A stretch of 64,000 nucleotides of DNA from the NCBI RefSeq assembly GCF_016458275.1, contig NZ_JAEMHM010000009.1, positions 186,001 through 250,000 on the forward strand, given 5' to 3'. Shown piece by piece: positions 25,905 to 34,425 of the stretch (positions within the stretch are counted from its first letter, which is position 1; each line of letters begins with the position of its first letter). This DNA is from Geomesophilobacter sediminis. Its GTDB lineage: Bacteria; Desulfobacterota; Desulfuromonadia; Geobacterales; Geobacteraceae. The notes beneath the pieces were generated by a model. The model did not search any database and was not told the DNA's origin. It saw nothing but the letters and a program-made list of their open reading frames with translations. The translations under genes were made by a program, and so were the position numbers.

Positions 25905-26603
25905 ATGTACTCAAGGGCGAACAAGCACAGGCTCGCCATTTTCGGTTTGGCCCTGTTCGGCCTTGTGGGTTCCGCGGCGCGTTGCTGGGCGGATCCGATC
26001 GACACGGCCGGAAGGTTCCGGGTGGAAGGTGCGCTGGTGGCCGGCGAGGGGATCAACGACTCCCGACTGATCACGACCACGGACGGAACCCAGATCAAGC
26101 TGAGCGGCGGGGGGGGCTTGGGGGGGCGGTTTACCTTGGGCTACGGACTTACCTCGAAGTGGGACGTGGAGGTGGGGGCGGAATACAAGCAAAGCCACGG
26201 CGACCAGCAGTCCTCGAACGCCAACGCCACCTTCACCAGGTACCCGGTGCTGGTGGCGGCGAAATACAAGATACCGGTCGCCTCGGTGGGACAGGTCAAA
26301 CTGGGCGCCGGCCCGGGGCTCTTTCTCGGCGGCAAGCTCGACTCGGATCTGACCAAGCTGGGGCTGCCGCACGAGGTGATCGACTACAAACCCGCGCTCG
26401 GCGCCCACGTCTCGGCCGAATGGGAAACCATCCACGAAGACTGGTCCTTCGTCTTCGGCATCAGATACTATTACGTCTCCTACCCGATCAGCTCCGCCAC
26501 GCTCAACGGAAGCGCCCTCCCCACCAACCTGGTCGGGCCCCAGCTTCGGGACCTGGACGGGAGCGCCTTCGAATTCATCGTCGGACTCGGCAGGTACTTT
26601 TAA
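25905..26603 (+). CDS. Outer-membrane beta-barrel protein
   Basis: 232 residues with a signal peptide (about 1-29). The mature protein shows alternating barrel strands (GGRFTLGYGLTSKWDVEVG, VLVAAKYKIPV, WSFVFGIRYYYVSY) and ends in GLGRYF, a terminal Phe typical of outer-membrane barrels. Function unknown. GGAGGGTGA before the ATG at 25905 is the ribosome site. The stop is three bases from the stop of the convergent lipoprotein gene, with no terminator between them. A TTGACA lies about 80 bases upstream without a convincing -10. Confidence 0.78.
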   Translation: MYSRANKHRLAIFGLALFGLVGSAARCWADPIDTAGRFRVEGALVAGEGINDSRLITTTDGTQIKLSGGGGLGGRFTLGYGLTSKWDVEVGAEYKQSHGDQQSSNANATFTRYPVLVAAKYKIPVASVGQVKLGAGPGLFLGGKLDSDLTKLGLPHEVIDYKPALGAHVSAEWETIHEDWSFVFGIRYYYVSYPISSATLNGSALPTNLVGPQLRDLDGSAFEFIVGLGRYF

Positions 26604-26606
26604 AAG

Positions 26607-27527
26607 CTATTGCACCTGCACCAGGTTCGAATAGGAGACCATCTGGTAGGCGCCCGGGTTGATTGCCTGGAATTGCGCTCCATCCAGGTAGACGATCCTT
26701 AGCAGCTTGACGGTGGAAAGGTCCAGGCTGGCATTGGAGGTCATGGCAGCGGCAAAGCTGATTTCTCCGTCGGTTCCCAAGAGTCCGGTACTGGTGTGGT
26801 CGGCTTTTTTGTACTGGAGGGACGACACCCCCAGGTACGCTCCGTTGGCATCGTAGAGCAGACAGTAGAAGTTGTAGGCGGTAGGCTGAGCCGCCAGGAA
26901 AGCAGCATTGGCTGCCGCAAAACCGCTGCTGGTAATCGTCCCGGTCCCGCTGGTGTCGGTGGAGTAGGTGAAAGAAACCCCGGTGGTGGGAAATCTCCCC
27001 AGCAGGGGGACGTAATCCGATTGGTTTGCCGTGGGAGGGGTCCAGTCTTCGGCAGCGTACAGGTAGCGATGAGTGGCAGCATTCAACGTGCCCGGCTCGT
27101 GGAACGGCCCCCAAAGTGCCGAAACCTCTCCGTTTTTCAGCCTCATCCGCACGGTCCAGGTCCCGCCGACCGGGAACGCGTGCGGGTTGGCACTGTTTAT
27201 CAGGGGCAAGCTAACGGTTCCAGTACCAAAGGCACTGGGGTCTATCGCCGTGGCGGGTATGTTCCATGTCGCACCCGACCCGTCGTTGGATATGTTGATC
27301 CGGTCGATGTCGGTCGAGGCAATCGTGCTGCTGTAGCTGGGAATGAAATACATCCGGACCGCATCGCTGCCGGTATCGGAGGGGACATTTTCGTAGAGAT
27401 ACGTCGCCGATGTGATAAAGCGGCGGTCCAGACCGTCGCTGCTGTTATCCGGGCTGCCGCATCCGGCGACCAACGCGAGCAGGCCCGCCGTCAACAGCAT
27501 CACCCACCCCATTGCATTTCTCTTCAT
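26607..27527 (-). CDS. Predicted lipoprotein
   Basis: 306 residues. Signal sequence with lipobox LVAGC (Cys about residue 23), then a long Ser/Thr/Asn-rich, mostly beta-strand region without a known domain. Probably surface or outer-membrane lipid-anchored. The ATG at 27527 gives a normal Lys/Arg-start signal peptide (MKRNAMGW); GAGG is 11 bases upstream. It may share a short overlapping 3' end with the convergent barrel gene. Confidence 0.72.
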   Translation of the reverse strand: MKRNAMGWVMLLTAGLLALVAGCGSPDNSSDGLDRRFITSATYLYENVPSDTGSDAVRMYFIPSYSSTIASTDIDRINISNDGSGATWNIPATAIDPSAFGTGTVSLPLINSANPHAFPVGGTWTVRMRLKNGEVSALWGPFHEPGTLNAATHRYLYAAEDWTPPTANQSDYVPLLGRFPTTGVSFTYSTDTSGTGTITSSGFAAANAAFLAAQPTAYNFYCLLYDANGAYLGVSSLQYKKADHTSTGLLGTDGEISFAAAMTSNASLDLSTVKLLRIVYLDGAQFQAINPGAYQMVSYSNLVQVQ

Positions 27528-27728
27528 AGCAAACAAGCCTCCGCAAGCCTCTATTCCCGAACCGCGACCAGCCCCGCCCGGGGAGCTACACCATACACGA
27601 TTTGCCTCCCCTTTTGAGCAAAAAAATGAACGATACCGGACCTGCTGGTAAAACCTCAGATCTGGTATCCTATGCGTGCCTCACATCATGAACCGCCCGC
27701 ACTCATGGGGATCATCAAGGAGGAGAAC

Positions 27729-28463
27729 ATGCAAACGGAACTGGCAGGAAAGGTCGCCCTGGTAACCGGCGGAAGCCGAGGCATCGGGAAAGCAATCGCG
27801 CTGGCGCTGGCCGAGGCCGGGGCGGACGTCGCGTTGAATTACCAAAACAATGACCGGATGGCGGAGGAGGTCTGCGGCGAGATCAGGAACCGGGGCCGGC
27901 GTGCCCTTGCGGTTAAAGGGGACGTTGCCGTCGCCGCCGAGGTCACCCGGATGGTGGAGGAAGTCAGGCAAGGCTTGGGTCCCATCGGCATCCTGGTGAA
28001 CAACGCCGGCATCGGGCACATCGCATCGATCGACACGATCTCGGAGCAGGAATGGGACGCAACCCTGGCGGTGAACCTGAAGGGGGCGTTCCTGGTCACC
28101 CAGGCGGTGCTCCCGGACCTGCGCCGGGCAAGGTGGGGGAGGATCATCAACATCTCCTCGGTCGCCGCCCAGATGGGAGGGGTGGTCGGCCCGCACTACG
28201 CGGCCTCCAAGGCGGGCATCATCGGCCTCACCCATTACTACGCCGCCTACCTCGCCAAGGAGGGGATCACCGTCAACGCCATCGCTCCTGGCCCCATTGC
28301 GACCGATATGTCCGCGGCGCTCCCCCAGCTGAAGCCGGAGTCCCTTCCGGTCGGCCGCTTCGGGACGCCGGAGGAGATCGCCGCAGTCGCCCTCCTTCTG
28401 GCGGGCAACGGCTTCCTTACCGGCCAGACCGTCAACGTCAACGGTGGTCGCTACCTCGGTTGA
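27729..28463 (+). CDS. SDR-family 3-oxoacyl-ACP reductase-like dehydrogenase
   Basis: 244 residues, classical short-chain dehydrogenase. The cofactor loop is TGGSRGIG (about 13-20), the structural motif NNAG is in ILVNNAGIGH, Ser is in INISSVAAQ, and the catalytic YxxxK is HYAASKAG. The C-terminus ends in GFLTGQTVNVNGGRYLG. Closest to FabG, but isolated FabG-like genes often act on other ketones or alcohols with NADPH. AAGGAGGAG before the ATG at 27729 sets the start. Stands alone upstream of a chemoreceptor gene. Confidence 0.88.
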   Translation: MQTELAGKVALVTGGSRGIGKAIALALAEAGADVALNYQNNDRMAEEVCGEIRNRGRRALAVKGDVAVAAEVTRMVEEVRQGLGPIGILVNNAGIGHIASIDTISEQEWDATLAVNLKGAFLVTQAVLPDLRRARWGRIINISSVAAQMGGVVGPHYAASKAGIIGLTHYYAAYLAKEGITVNAIAPGPIATDMSAALPQLKPESLPVGRFGTPEEIAAVALLLAGNGFLTGQTVNVNGGRYLG

Positions 28464-28817
28464 AGGTTTGAGCCGGCTATCGAGGCACTGAGGTCGTCGT
28501 GTCCTTGGGGTTGGGCGGAGCGCGTAAAAATCGTTTTGAACCGCCGCGGTCCGAATACCTGGCTGGTTGACATGGTGCCTCGGTAGCTTCCTTCTCTGGG
28601 TCCCGACAGCCTTCCCCGTCGCTCTAATTCGCGTACTTAGGCACGACGAAACTCCGCCAATTGAAGCTGACGCCTCAGGCAAGACATCGAAATACCGTTT
28701 TGAAATAAATGACTTAAGCTCACGCCCCATAGCTCCGAAGAGATAAGGATAGCTTCGCGACCCGTGATTTGGCGGCGTCCGTCGCAACCGTCCCCTATCT
28801 ACCCGGAGGTACCCACC
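28464..28817 (+). other. Long untranslated region before the chemoreceptor gene
   Basis: 354 bases without a supported gene. Contains complementary segments GTGCCT (28575-28580) and AGGCAC (28639-28644) enclosing a CGAC...GTCG hairpin (28604-28621), so a structured leader is possible. No cyclic-di-GMP or cGAMP riboswitch core (GGACGCAAAGCC or GGGCGGAAAGCC) was found. Confidence 0.35.
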
Positions 28818-30431
28818 ATGAAAATCGGCTCTCGGCTCGGCGCAAGTTTCGCCGGAATCATCTGTCTCATCATGCTGCTCTCGATCTTCACCGTCAGCCG
28901 GCTGGCACTCATCAACAGCAAAGTGAAAATCATCACCGACGACCAGTACCCCAAGACCGTACTGCTCAACGAGGTGAACGAAAACATCAACATCATTGCC
29001 CGCGCGCTGCGCAATTCGGTGATCCTGGAAGACCCTGCGCAATCCCGCCAGGAATTGGACCGTATCCCCTTGACCAGCAAGGACTCGCTCCAGTGCTTCG
29101 AGAAGTTGAAGCAGACGGCCACCAGCCTTGAGGAAAAAAAGCTGCTTGAAGAGATCGACGCGATCCGGGGGCCGTACAAGACGCTCCAAAAGCAGGTCAT
29201 CGGCCATATCGAGGAGAACCAAAAGCAAGAGGCCGGGCAGTTGCTGATGGGGGCGTACCGGGACAGCCAGCGGCAATACATAAGCGCGATCAAGAAGATG
29301 ATCGAGCTGGAGAGCAAGGGGCTGCAGCAGGAAAGGCAGGATGTGGAACAGGCCTACAAATCCACGCGCAACCTCAGCATCGTTTTCTCCGCCCTCGCCG
29401 CGCTGATGGGAGCGATCTTCGGATACCTGGCCACCAAGAGCATCACCCGACCGGTTGCCGAGTTGGTGGAGATCAACGGGCGCCTCGCCGATGGCGACCT
29501 GACGGTGAACCCGACCCTGGAGGGGAACGACGAGATGGCCGCCCTGGCGGCCTCGTCCCGCAAGGTGGTGCACAACATGCGCGGGATCCTCGCCGAGGTC
29601 GCGGACGCCTCCCGTTCCGTGGCCGCGGCATCGCGGCAGATGCAGGCGACGGCGGCCCAGATCGCCGGGGGCGCGGAGGAGATGGTTTCCGAGTTCGGCA
29701 CCGTTGCGGTCGCGACCGAGGAGATGGCGGCGACCAGTAACGACATCGCCTCCAACTGCCACCTGGCCGCGGAAAATTCCCAGCGGACCATCAGCTCCGC
29801 GGTGACCGGGAGCAGCGTGGTCCAGGAGACCATCGAGGGGATGGCCCGGATCACCGACCGGGTCCAGCAGTCGGCCCAGACCGTGGAAGGGCTCGGCATG
29901 CGCTCCGAGCAGATCGGCGAGATCGTGTCGACCATCGAGGACATTGCCGACCAGACCAACCTGCTCGCCTTGAATGCCGCCATCGAGGCGGCGCGGGCGG
30001 GCGAACAGGGGAGAGGGTTTGCCGTAGTTGCCGACGAGGTCCGCGCCCTTGCGGAACGGACCACCAAGGCGACCCGCGAGATCTCCACCATGATCCAGGG
30101 AATCCAGAAGGAGACCAGTACCGCGGTAGTGGCCATGGAAGAGGGCGTTACCGAGGTTGGCAAGGGAGCCGCCAGCTCGGAGAAATCGGGGCAGGCACTG
30201 GAGCAGATCCAGCAGCAGATCAACGAACTTTCCATGCAGATCAACCAGATTGCGACCGCTGCCGCGGAGCAGACCGCAACCACCGGGGAGATCAGCAGCA
30301 ACGTGCAACGCGCCAACGGAGTCGCCATCGAAACGGCACGGGGGGCGAGCGAGACCGCAATCGCGGCGGACCAGCTCGCCGTCCAGGCGGAACAACTCCA
30401 GGCGATGGTGCACAAGTTCCGGCTCGCCTGA
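28818..30431 (+). CDS. Methyl-accepting chemotaxis protein (4HB sensor)
   Basis: 537 residues. TM1 (about 8-28), a periplasmic four-helix-bundle sensor (about 30-180, MCP_1/4HB type), TM2 (about 185-206), HAMP (about 207-260) and a cytoplasmic signalling coiled coil. The hairpin tip is [20 protein letters not shown] then [14 protein letters not shown], the most conserved CheA/CheW contact. No C-terminal CheR-binding pentapeptide. GGAGG before the ATG at 28818. Followed by a very strong terminator, so single-gene transcription. Ligand unknown. Confidence 0.93.
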   Translation: MKIGSRLGASFAGIICLIMLLSIFTVSRLALINSKVKIITDDQYPKTVLLNEVNENINIIARALRNSVILEDPAQSRQELDRIPLTSKDSLQCFEKLKQTATSLEEKKLLEEIDAIRGPYKTLQKQVIGHIEENQKQEAGQLLMGAYRDSQRQYISAIKKMIELESKGLQQERQDVEQAYKSTRNLSIVFSALAALMGAIFGYLATKSITRPVAELVEINGRLADGDLTVNPTLEGNDEMAALAASSRKVVHNMRGILAEVADASRSVAAASRQMQATAAQIAGGAEEMVSEFGTVAVATEEMAATSNDIASNCHLAAENSQRTISSAVTGSSVVQETIEGMARITDRVQQSAQTVEGLGMRSEQIGEIVSTIEDIADQTNLLALNAAIEAARAGEQGRGFAVVADEVRALAERTTKATREISTMIQGIQKETSTAVVAMEEGVTEVGKGAASSEKSGQALEQIQQQINELSMQINQIATAAAEQTATTGEISSNVQRANGVAIETARGASETAIAADQLAVQAEQLQAMVHKFRLA

Positions 30432-30465
30432 CCCCGGGACCACCGGGAGTAGCAGTAAAACGGAT

Positions 30466-30502
30466 AAAAAAAGCCCCCGGCAGTGCGCCGGGGGCTTTTT
30501 TT
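30466..30502 (+). terminator. Intrinsic terminator
   Basis: AAAAAAGCCCCCGGC-AGTGC-GCCGGGGGCTTTTTTT, perfect stem with T-tract on both strands. Confidence 0.93.
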
Positions 30503-30771
30503 GTCTGCCGTCGAAAATATTCCTGTCCATCGAACCGGCGCAGGGTGCCCCTCCCGTCCCCACGCGGAAAGACGGTGGGCGGAGGGGGACAGGCAGCTGG
30601 CGGAGCCAGTCCCCTGCGCCCTCTCCCCATCCGACGACCGCCCCGCCCTCCCCCCCGGTAAACCTTTTGCCAGCTCAGGCGTTTACTCTGTCAGAAGCGG
30701 AAAATGCTCCACCCAAGGCACCCGGGGCAGATCCGCCTGCGTTTCGTTTTCTTGTTTCAAGGAGGTATGCG

Positions 30772-30948
30772 ATGTCATCTGTCAAACCCATTTCCAAGCA
30801 GGATCTTCCTGCCCGCCTGGCCGCACTGATGGCCGATGAACCGTTAACGCCGCCCCCCGGCTCTCCCCCCGACGTCTGGATCAACTTCGACCGGGCGGTG
30901 CGCCACGCAAAAACGCGGGCCAAGGCCAAGAAGGCCGACCGGCCGTAA
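30772..30948 (+). CDS. Short hypothetical protein
   Basis: 58 residues. Starts MSSVKPISKQDLPARLAALM and ends with a Lys/Arg-rich tail (HAKTRAKAKKADRP). The ribosome site AAGGAGGTATGCG before the ATG at 30772 is strong. Unrecognised and probably cytoplasmic; the basic tail might contact nucleic acid, but there is no motif. The next gene starts 37 bases downstream in the same direction. Confidence 0.6.
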   Translation: MSSVKPISKQDLPARLAALMADEPLTPPPGSPPDVWINFDRAVRHAKTRAKAKKADRP

Positions 30949-30985
30949 ACCCACATTTTAAGACCAACACCCAAGGAGCCCTCTG

Positions 30986-31285
30986 ATGAAACTTTTTTCC
31001 ACGCTTACCCTGGCTGCTATTGCCGCTGCGACCATCACCCTTGCACCGGCCGTTTCCCGCGCCGAGGTCAACGTCAACATCAACGGATATCTCCCCGCCC
31101 CTCCGGGAGTCCACATCTACGTGTCGTCTGGACGTCCCTACTATGTCGAGAGGGGCCGCCGCGTATACCTGGAGAGGGACGAGAGGCACCATCCGCGCCG
31201 CCACCGCCACAACGGCTGGGAACGCGGCGAACACCGGGGGCACGACCGAGGCGAGCACCACGGCCACGGCCGCCACGAACGATAG
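30986..31285 (+). CDS. Small His/Arg-rich exported protein
   Basis: 99 residues with a signal peptide (about 1-26). The mature part begins with EVNVNINGYLPAPPGVHIYV and RPYYVERGRRVYLERD, a pattern seen in small periplasmic proteins of Geobacter relatives, and ends in a His/Arg/Gly-rich tail (about 67-99). Metal binding by the tail is plausible but unproven. AAGGAG before the ATG at 30986. Probably cotranscribed with the preceding short gene. Confidence 0.75.
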   Translation: MKLFSTLTLAAIAAATITLAPAVSRAEVNVNINGYLPAPPGVHIYVSSGRPYYVERGRRVYLERDERHHPRRHRHNGWERGEHRGHDRGEHHGHGRHER

Positions 31286-31341
31286 GAAACCGGACGGTAT
31301 CCCTGTGGAAGCCTTTCCTGAGTGATCAAACAGAAGCTTCC

Positions 31342-31363
31342 CGCCTGGAAAGGCGCTCCCACT
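31342..31363 (-). repeat. Dispersed repeat A, short copy
   Basis: AGTGGGAGCGCCTTTCCAGG on the minus strand, then CG. It lies between the His-rich gene and a terminator. Confidence 0.6.
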
Positions 31364-31407
31364 GGATGCCCGCCGGCAACTTCTCCCCCAGAAGTGCTTC
31401 CCCGGAA

Positions 31408-31453
31408 TAAAAAAAGGGACCACTGCCGCAAAAATGGCTGCAGGTCCCTTTTT
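31408..31453. terminator. Bidirectional intrinsic terminator
   Basis: AAAAAGGGACC and GGTCCCTTTTT arms with an inner TGCCGC/GCTGCA stem. Serves the His-rich gene (+) and the motB gene (-). Confidence 0.85.
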
Positions 31454-31525
31454 CTATATGCAGAGCATCCCCGTCCCTAACTACCCAACCCGACCGCGAA
31501 CCCAACGTCGAACGTTGAACGGCTT

Positions 31526-32326
31526 CTATCTCACCTGTGACCGCGCCTCGGCAGCCTCGCTTTCCGAGGAGAGCAGCACCACGTCCACCCGCCGGTTACG
31601 CGCCCGCCCGTCTTCCGTGTCGTTACTGGCGGCCGGTTGAAACTCCCCGTAACCGGTTGCCGAAATCCGGGCCGCTTCGATATCGTAGCGGCCGGTGAGC
31701 AGCTTGACCAGCCAGGTGGCCCGCGCCGTGGAAAGGTCCCAGTTGGAACTGAAACGGCTGTTGTGGATCGGCTGGTTGTCGGTATGCCCCTCGACGCGGC
31801 ACCGGTTGGAAACCTTGTTCAACAGCTCCGCGACCGTCCCGACCAGTTCCGCCGATTCCGGAGTCAATTCGGCACGCCCGGATTCGAAGATTCCCGCCTC
31901 TTTCAGGGTGATTACCAGCCCCCGCTCCGACAAGGCAACCGCCACCTTGCCCTGGTTCCGGGATCTGATCAGATAGGCGTCCAGCGAAGCCTTCATGGCC
32001 CGGAACTCCTCTGGTCCTGCCTTGAGCCTCCCCGTTGCCGGCATCCGGGACGGTGACCGCACCGGGGGCGGCGTTACGGTCATTTCCGGGATCACCCCCG
32101 AGCGCCCCACATCGATTACCGCCAGCCGGGGTGCCGCCCCTTTGCTGTCCATCAAACCGAAGGATCTCCGCATCGAGGCCGAGACCTCCTCCGTCTTTTT
32201 CAGATCCGCCTGGGACATGGCGTACAGCGTCACAAAGACGGCAAAAAGCAGCGTCAGCAGGTCGCCGTACGAGACCAGCCACCGCTCGTGATTGGCCGGT
32301 TTTTCCGGCTCCTTCCTGCGCGCCAT
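31526..32326 (-). CDS. MotB/OmpA-like flagellar stator protein
   Basis: 266 residues. The N-terminal plug and single TM read WLVSYGDLLTLLFAVFVTLY; Asp22 is the ion-channel residue of MotB. The periplasmic C-terminus is an OmpA-like peptidoglycan-binding domain (about 150-250: IFESGRAELTPESAELVGTV, RVEGHTDNQPI, STARATWLVKLLT). This is a complete stator B subunit, but no motA is beside it, so it must pair with a MotA elsewhere. A small broken-looking frame precedes it on the same strand. GGGGGGG upstream of the ATG at 32326 acts as the ribosome site. Confidence 0.88.
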   Translation of the reverse strand: MARRKEPEKPANHERWLVSYGDLLTLLFAVFVTLYAMSQADLKKTEEVSASMRRSFGLMDSKGAAPRLAVIDVGRSGVIPEMTVTPPPVRSPSRMPATGRLKAGPEEFRAMKASLDAYLIRSRNQGKVAVALSERGLVITLKEAGIFESGRAELTPESAELVGTVAELLNKVSNRCRVEGHTDNQPIHNSRFSSNWDLSTARATWLVKLLTGRYDIEAARISATGYGEFQPAASNDTEDGRARNRRVDVVLLSSESEAAEARSQVR

Positions 32327-32426
32327 GGCGCCCCCCCCTGCCTGGTCTCAATCCGTTTCGGATTCGAGGTGATCCCTGGTCCGATGAACTCTGGTAGTCA
32401 TGGCGCACAGGTCACGTAGTCGTAAC

Positions 32427-32584
32427 TTAAGATCTGGTAGCGACCGCGGCATTGAGGTCGACCCGGGGCAATAGCGCCGAGCCCGCCACCTTGACGAAGG
32501 CACGCGCCACGTGCAGCCGAGGGAGGCGGCCATAAGGGCGGCGCCCAGGGACTTGGGAACCAACGGGAGAATCGGATGGTGCAT
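32427..32584 (-). pseudogene. Possible frameshifted small gene upstream of motB
   Basis: AAGGAAGGT precedes an ATG at 32584. The frame begins MHHPILPLVPKSLGAALMAA. The next frame, entered near 32525, continues LHVARAFVKVAGSALLPRVD then LNAAVATRS and stops at 32427. The two parts join as a plausible small hydrophobic protein if one base is missing or added. The unbroken first frame runs to 32348 but becomes Arg-rich and unlike a protein. It is divergent from the TetR gene, whose operator lies just upstream. Confidence 0.3.
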
Positions 32585-32611
32585 GAGTTCGACCTTCCTT
32601 CTTATAACTGT

Positions 32612-32646
32612 ACCGTACTGTACGGTTTTGATGTAGACAAGCTACA
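32612..32646. promoter_or_regulatory. Operator dyads before the TetR gene
   Basis: ACCGTAC-T-GTACGGT is a perfect seven-base-arm palindrome (32612-32626), followed by TGTAG-ACAAG-CTACA (32632-32646). They lie between the divergent small frame and the TetR gene and fit a TetR autoregulated switch. Confidence 0.6.
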
Positions 32647-32708
32647 ACATCTTCATGTAGAATGCAACCGGAATTTCGATCTTGGTGAGGGGGGGGAGAA
32701 GACGCGCG

Positions 32709-33347
32709 ATGAAACTGAAGACCGAGGCCAAACGGCAGGCGATCATCGACACGGCGGCGCAGGTATTCCGTTCGGTGGGGTTCGAGCGGAGTTCGATGGC
32801 GGAAATCTGTGCCCGGGTGGGAGGGTCCAAGGCGACCATATACAACTACTTTTCGTCGAAGGAGGAGCTTTTCACCGAAGTGATGCTGCAGTCGACGGAG
32901 GCGGAATTTGAGGCGGTGCTCAGCTTCATCGACGCCTCGGCCGGGGACCTGGGTGCGATGCTGCGCAACTTCGGGGAGAGGTTTCTCGATCTTCTGTATT
33001 CGCCGGAAGTCCAGGCGGCCCGCCACCTGGCCATTGCCCAGGCCCGGCATTCGGATATCGGACGGCTGGTGTACGAGCGGGGGGTGCTCCGGAGCCAGAG
33101 CCTGATCGCCCAGTTTTTGGGGGAGTCGATGCGGGAAGGAAAGCTCCGGCAGGCCGACCCGACCGTTGCCACCCGGCATCTGGTCGCGCTTTTGGAGTCG
33201 GAGCTTTTGGACCGCTTTCTTTTCCAGCTTCCCGGCGCGATCACCCCGGCCGAGATCAGCGGCTGCACGGCACGCGCCGTAGACGCCTTCCTGGCGGCCT
33301 ACGCCCCTCCGCCTCTCCAGGCGCCCTCACCCTCTTCCGGCGGCTAA
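32709..33347 (+). CDS. TetR-family transcriptional regulator
   Basis: 212 residues. The N-terminal HTH reads IIDTAAQVFRSVGFERSSMA then EICARVGGSKATIYNYFSSK (about 12-51), a textbook TetR pattern. The C-terminal ligand domain resembles the AcrR/TetR_C_7-like group (LAIAQARHSDIGRLVYERG). It probably represses the divergent small frame and itself through the palindrome at 32612. GGGGGAG lies upstream of the ATG at 32709. No transporter gene is adjacent. The last 10 residues are a Pro/Ser tail. Confidence 0.87.
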   Translation: MKLKTEAKRQAIIDTAAQVFRSVGFERSSMAEICARVGGSKATIYNYFSSKEELFTEVMLQSTEAEFEAVLSFIDASAGDLGAMLRNFGERFLDLLYSPEVQAARHLAIAQARHSDIGRLVYERGVLRSQSLIAQFLGESMREGKLRQADPTVATRHLVALLESELLDRFLFQLPGAITPAEISGCTARAVDAFLAAYAPPPLQAPSPSSGG

Positions 33348-33526
33348 GGCGGCCGATACCCGGTGAATCCACAACTCGCAGGCCGACAACCCTTTCCCCT
33401 GCCTCCAAAAAAAGATGAAGTTTCCTAAAGGTTTCCGTCGACGTACCGATAGTGGAAGCAATGAATGCAGTTTCACGACCGAAAAGTCGGAAATTTCTTT
33501 GGATTTTTGATCAGGAAGGAGAGAGC

Positions 33527-34234
33527 GTGGCACAGACCCGGATACTTATCGTGTCGGACGTAGAGGAGGCGAAGGAGGGTTACGGACTGGCAGTATCTCG
33601 TTTCAGTGTGCCTTATGACGTGGTCTTTTCGTTCAAAGACGGGCTCAGGCGGGCGATGGAAGAGAAGTTCACCGGGATCGTCGTCGACATCCTGACGCTG
33701 CTGCGAAGCGGACAGGAAGAGAAGCTGATTGCCAACGACTTCTTCTCGATCTATCCGACGCTGAAACTCTCCTGGGACAAGAGAAACCGGCAGATGAGCC
33801 TCGGGCTCCCCGGTCAGGCGTCGGCCAGCGATCCCGAAGCGGAACTGGCGTCGTTCATCAATGGGCGGTGCGCGATCTTCCCCCCGCGGTCCATGCGCCG
33901 GCACGAGCGGGTTCCGGTCTGCCTCAACGTGCTTCTGTCCGGAAAAAACGCCTACGCCGAAGCCGGGGCGACCAAAACCTTCACGGTAAACCTCTCCGAA
34001 TCGGGGGCCTTCATCCATACCATCGAGCGGTACGCCCTGGGCGATGCCGCCTGGTTCGTGGTCAAGGATCTTTCCGATCCGGCGCCGATCCAGGCCCGGG
34101 TCTGCCGGACCGTGGAATGGGGCGGGACCAGCCGCCTGGTGCCCGGCATCGGCGTGGAATTCGAGCAGCTCTCCGGCAGTCAGCAGGAAGAGATCCGGCA
34201 GATCATAAAAACCACCCCGAAAACGGGGCGGTAG
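33527..34234 (+). CDS. PilZ-domain protein with N-terminal REC-like domain
   Basis: 235 residues. Residues 1-100 (AQTRILIVSDVEEAKEGYGL) look like a degenerate receiver fold. The C-terminal PilZ domain (about 120-225) has the RxxxR motif in MRRHERVPVCL and the DxSxxG-type motif in VNLSESGAFIH, so it should bind cyclic di-GMP. The GTG at 33527 follows AAGGAG; upstream in-frame ATGs lack one. The output partner is unknown. A strong terminator follows. Confidence 0.85.
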   Translation: MAQTRILIVSDVEEAKEGYGLAVSRFSVPYDVVFSFKDGLRRAMEEKFTGIVVDILTLLRSGQEEKLIANDFFSIYPTLKLSWDKRNRQMSLGLPGQASASDPEAELASFINGRCAIFPPRSMRRHERVPVCLNVLLSGKNAYAEAGATKTFTVNLSESGAFIHTIERYALGDAAWFVVKDLSDPAPIQARVCRTVEWGGTSRLVPGIGVEFEQLSGSQQEEIRQIIKTTPKTGR

Positions 34235-34347
34235 CGGCCCAGGGGATGGGTCTTCCTGATCTTGGGAAAGGCAAATCCCCCCCGCCCCCCCGTTGCTAAT
34301 GGGGGGGATCAAGGCCGGCCCCTCTTCTCAGGAATAATTCCAAATAT

Positions 34348-34381
34348 AAAAGAGCCCCCGGATCGTTCCGGGGGCTCTTTC
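34348..34381. terminator. Bidirectional intrinsic terminator
   Basis: AAAGAGCCCCCGG-ATCGTT-CCGGGGGCTCTTT between the convergent PilZ and cytochrome genes. Confidence 0.9.
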
Positions 34382-34425
34382 GTTTCCTGCCCGTTGGTGC
34401 CCTACCGCCGGCACCCCCGGTACCT

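Noticed and set aside
27681-30563. A 960-codon open frame on the minus strand
   Set aside because: It is antisense to the SDR and chemoreceptor genes, both of which have full family signatures; its translation is Arg/Gly/His-rich low-quality sequence with no ribosome site. It is a GC-driven shadow.
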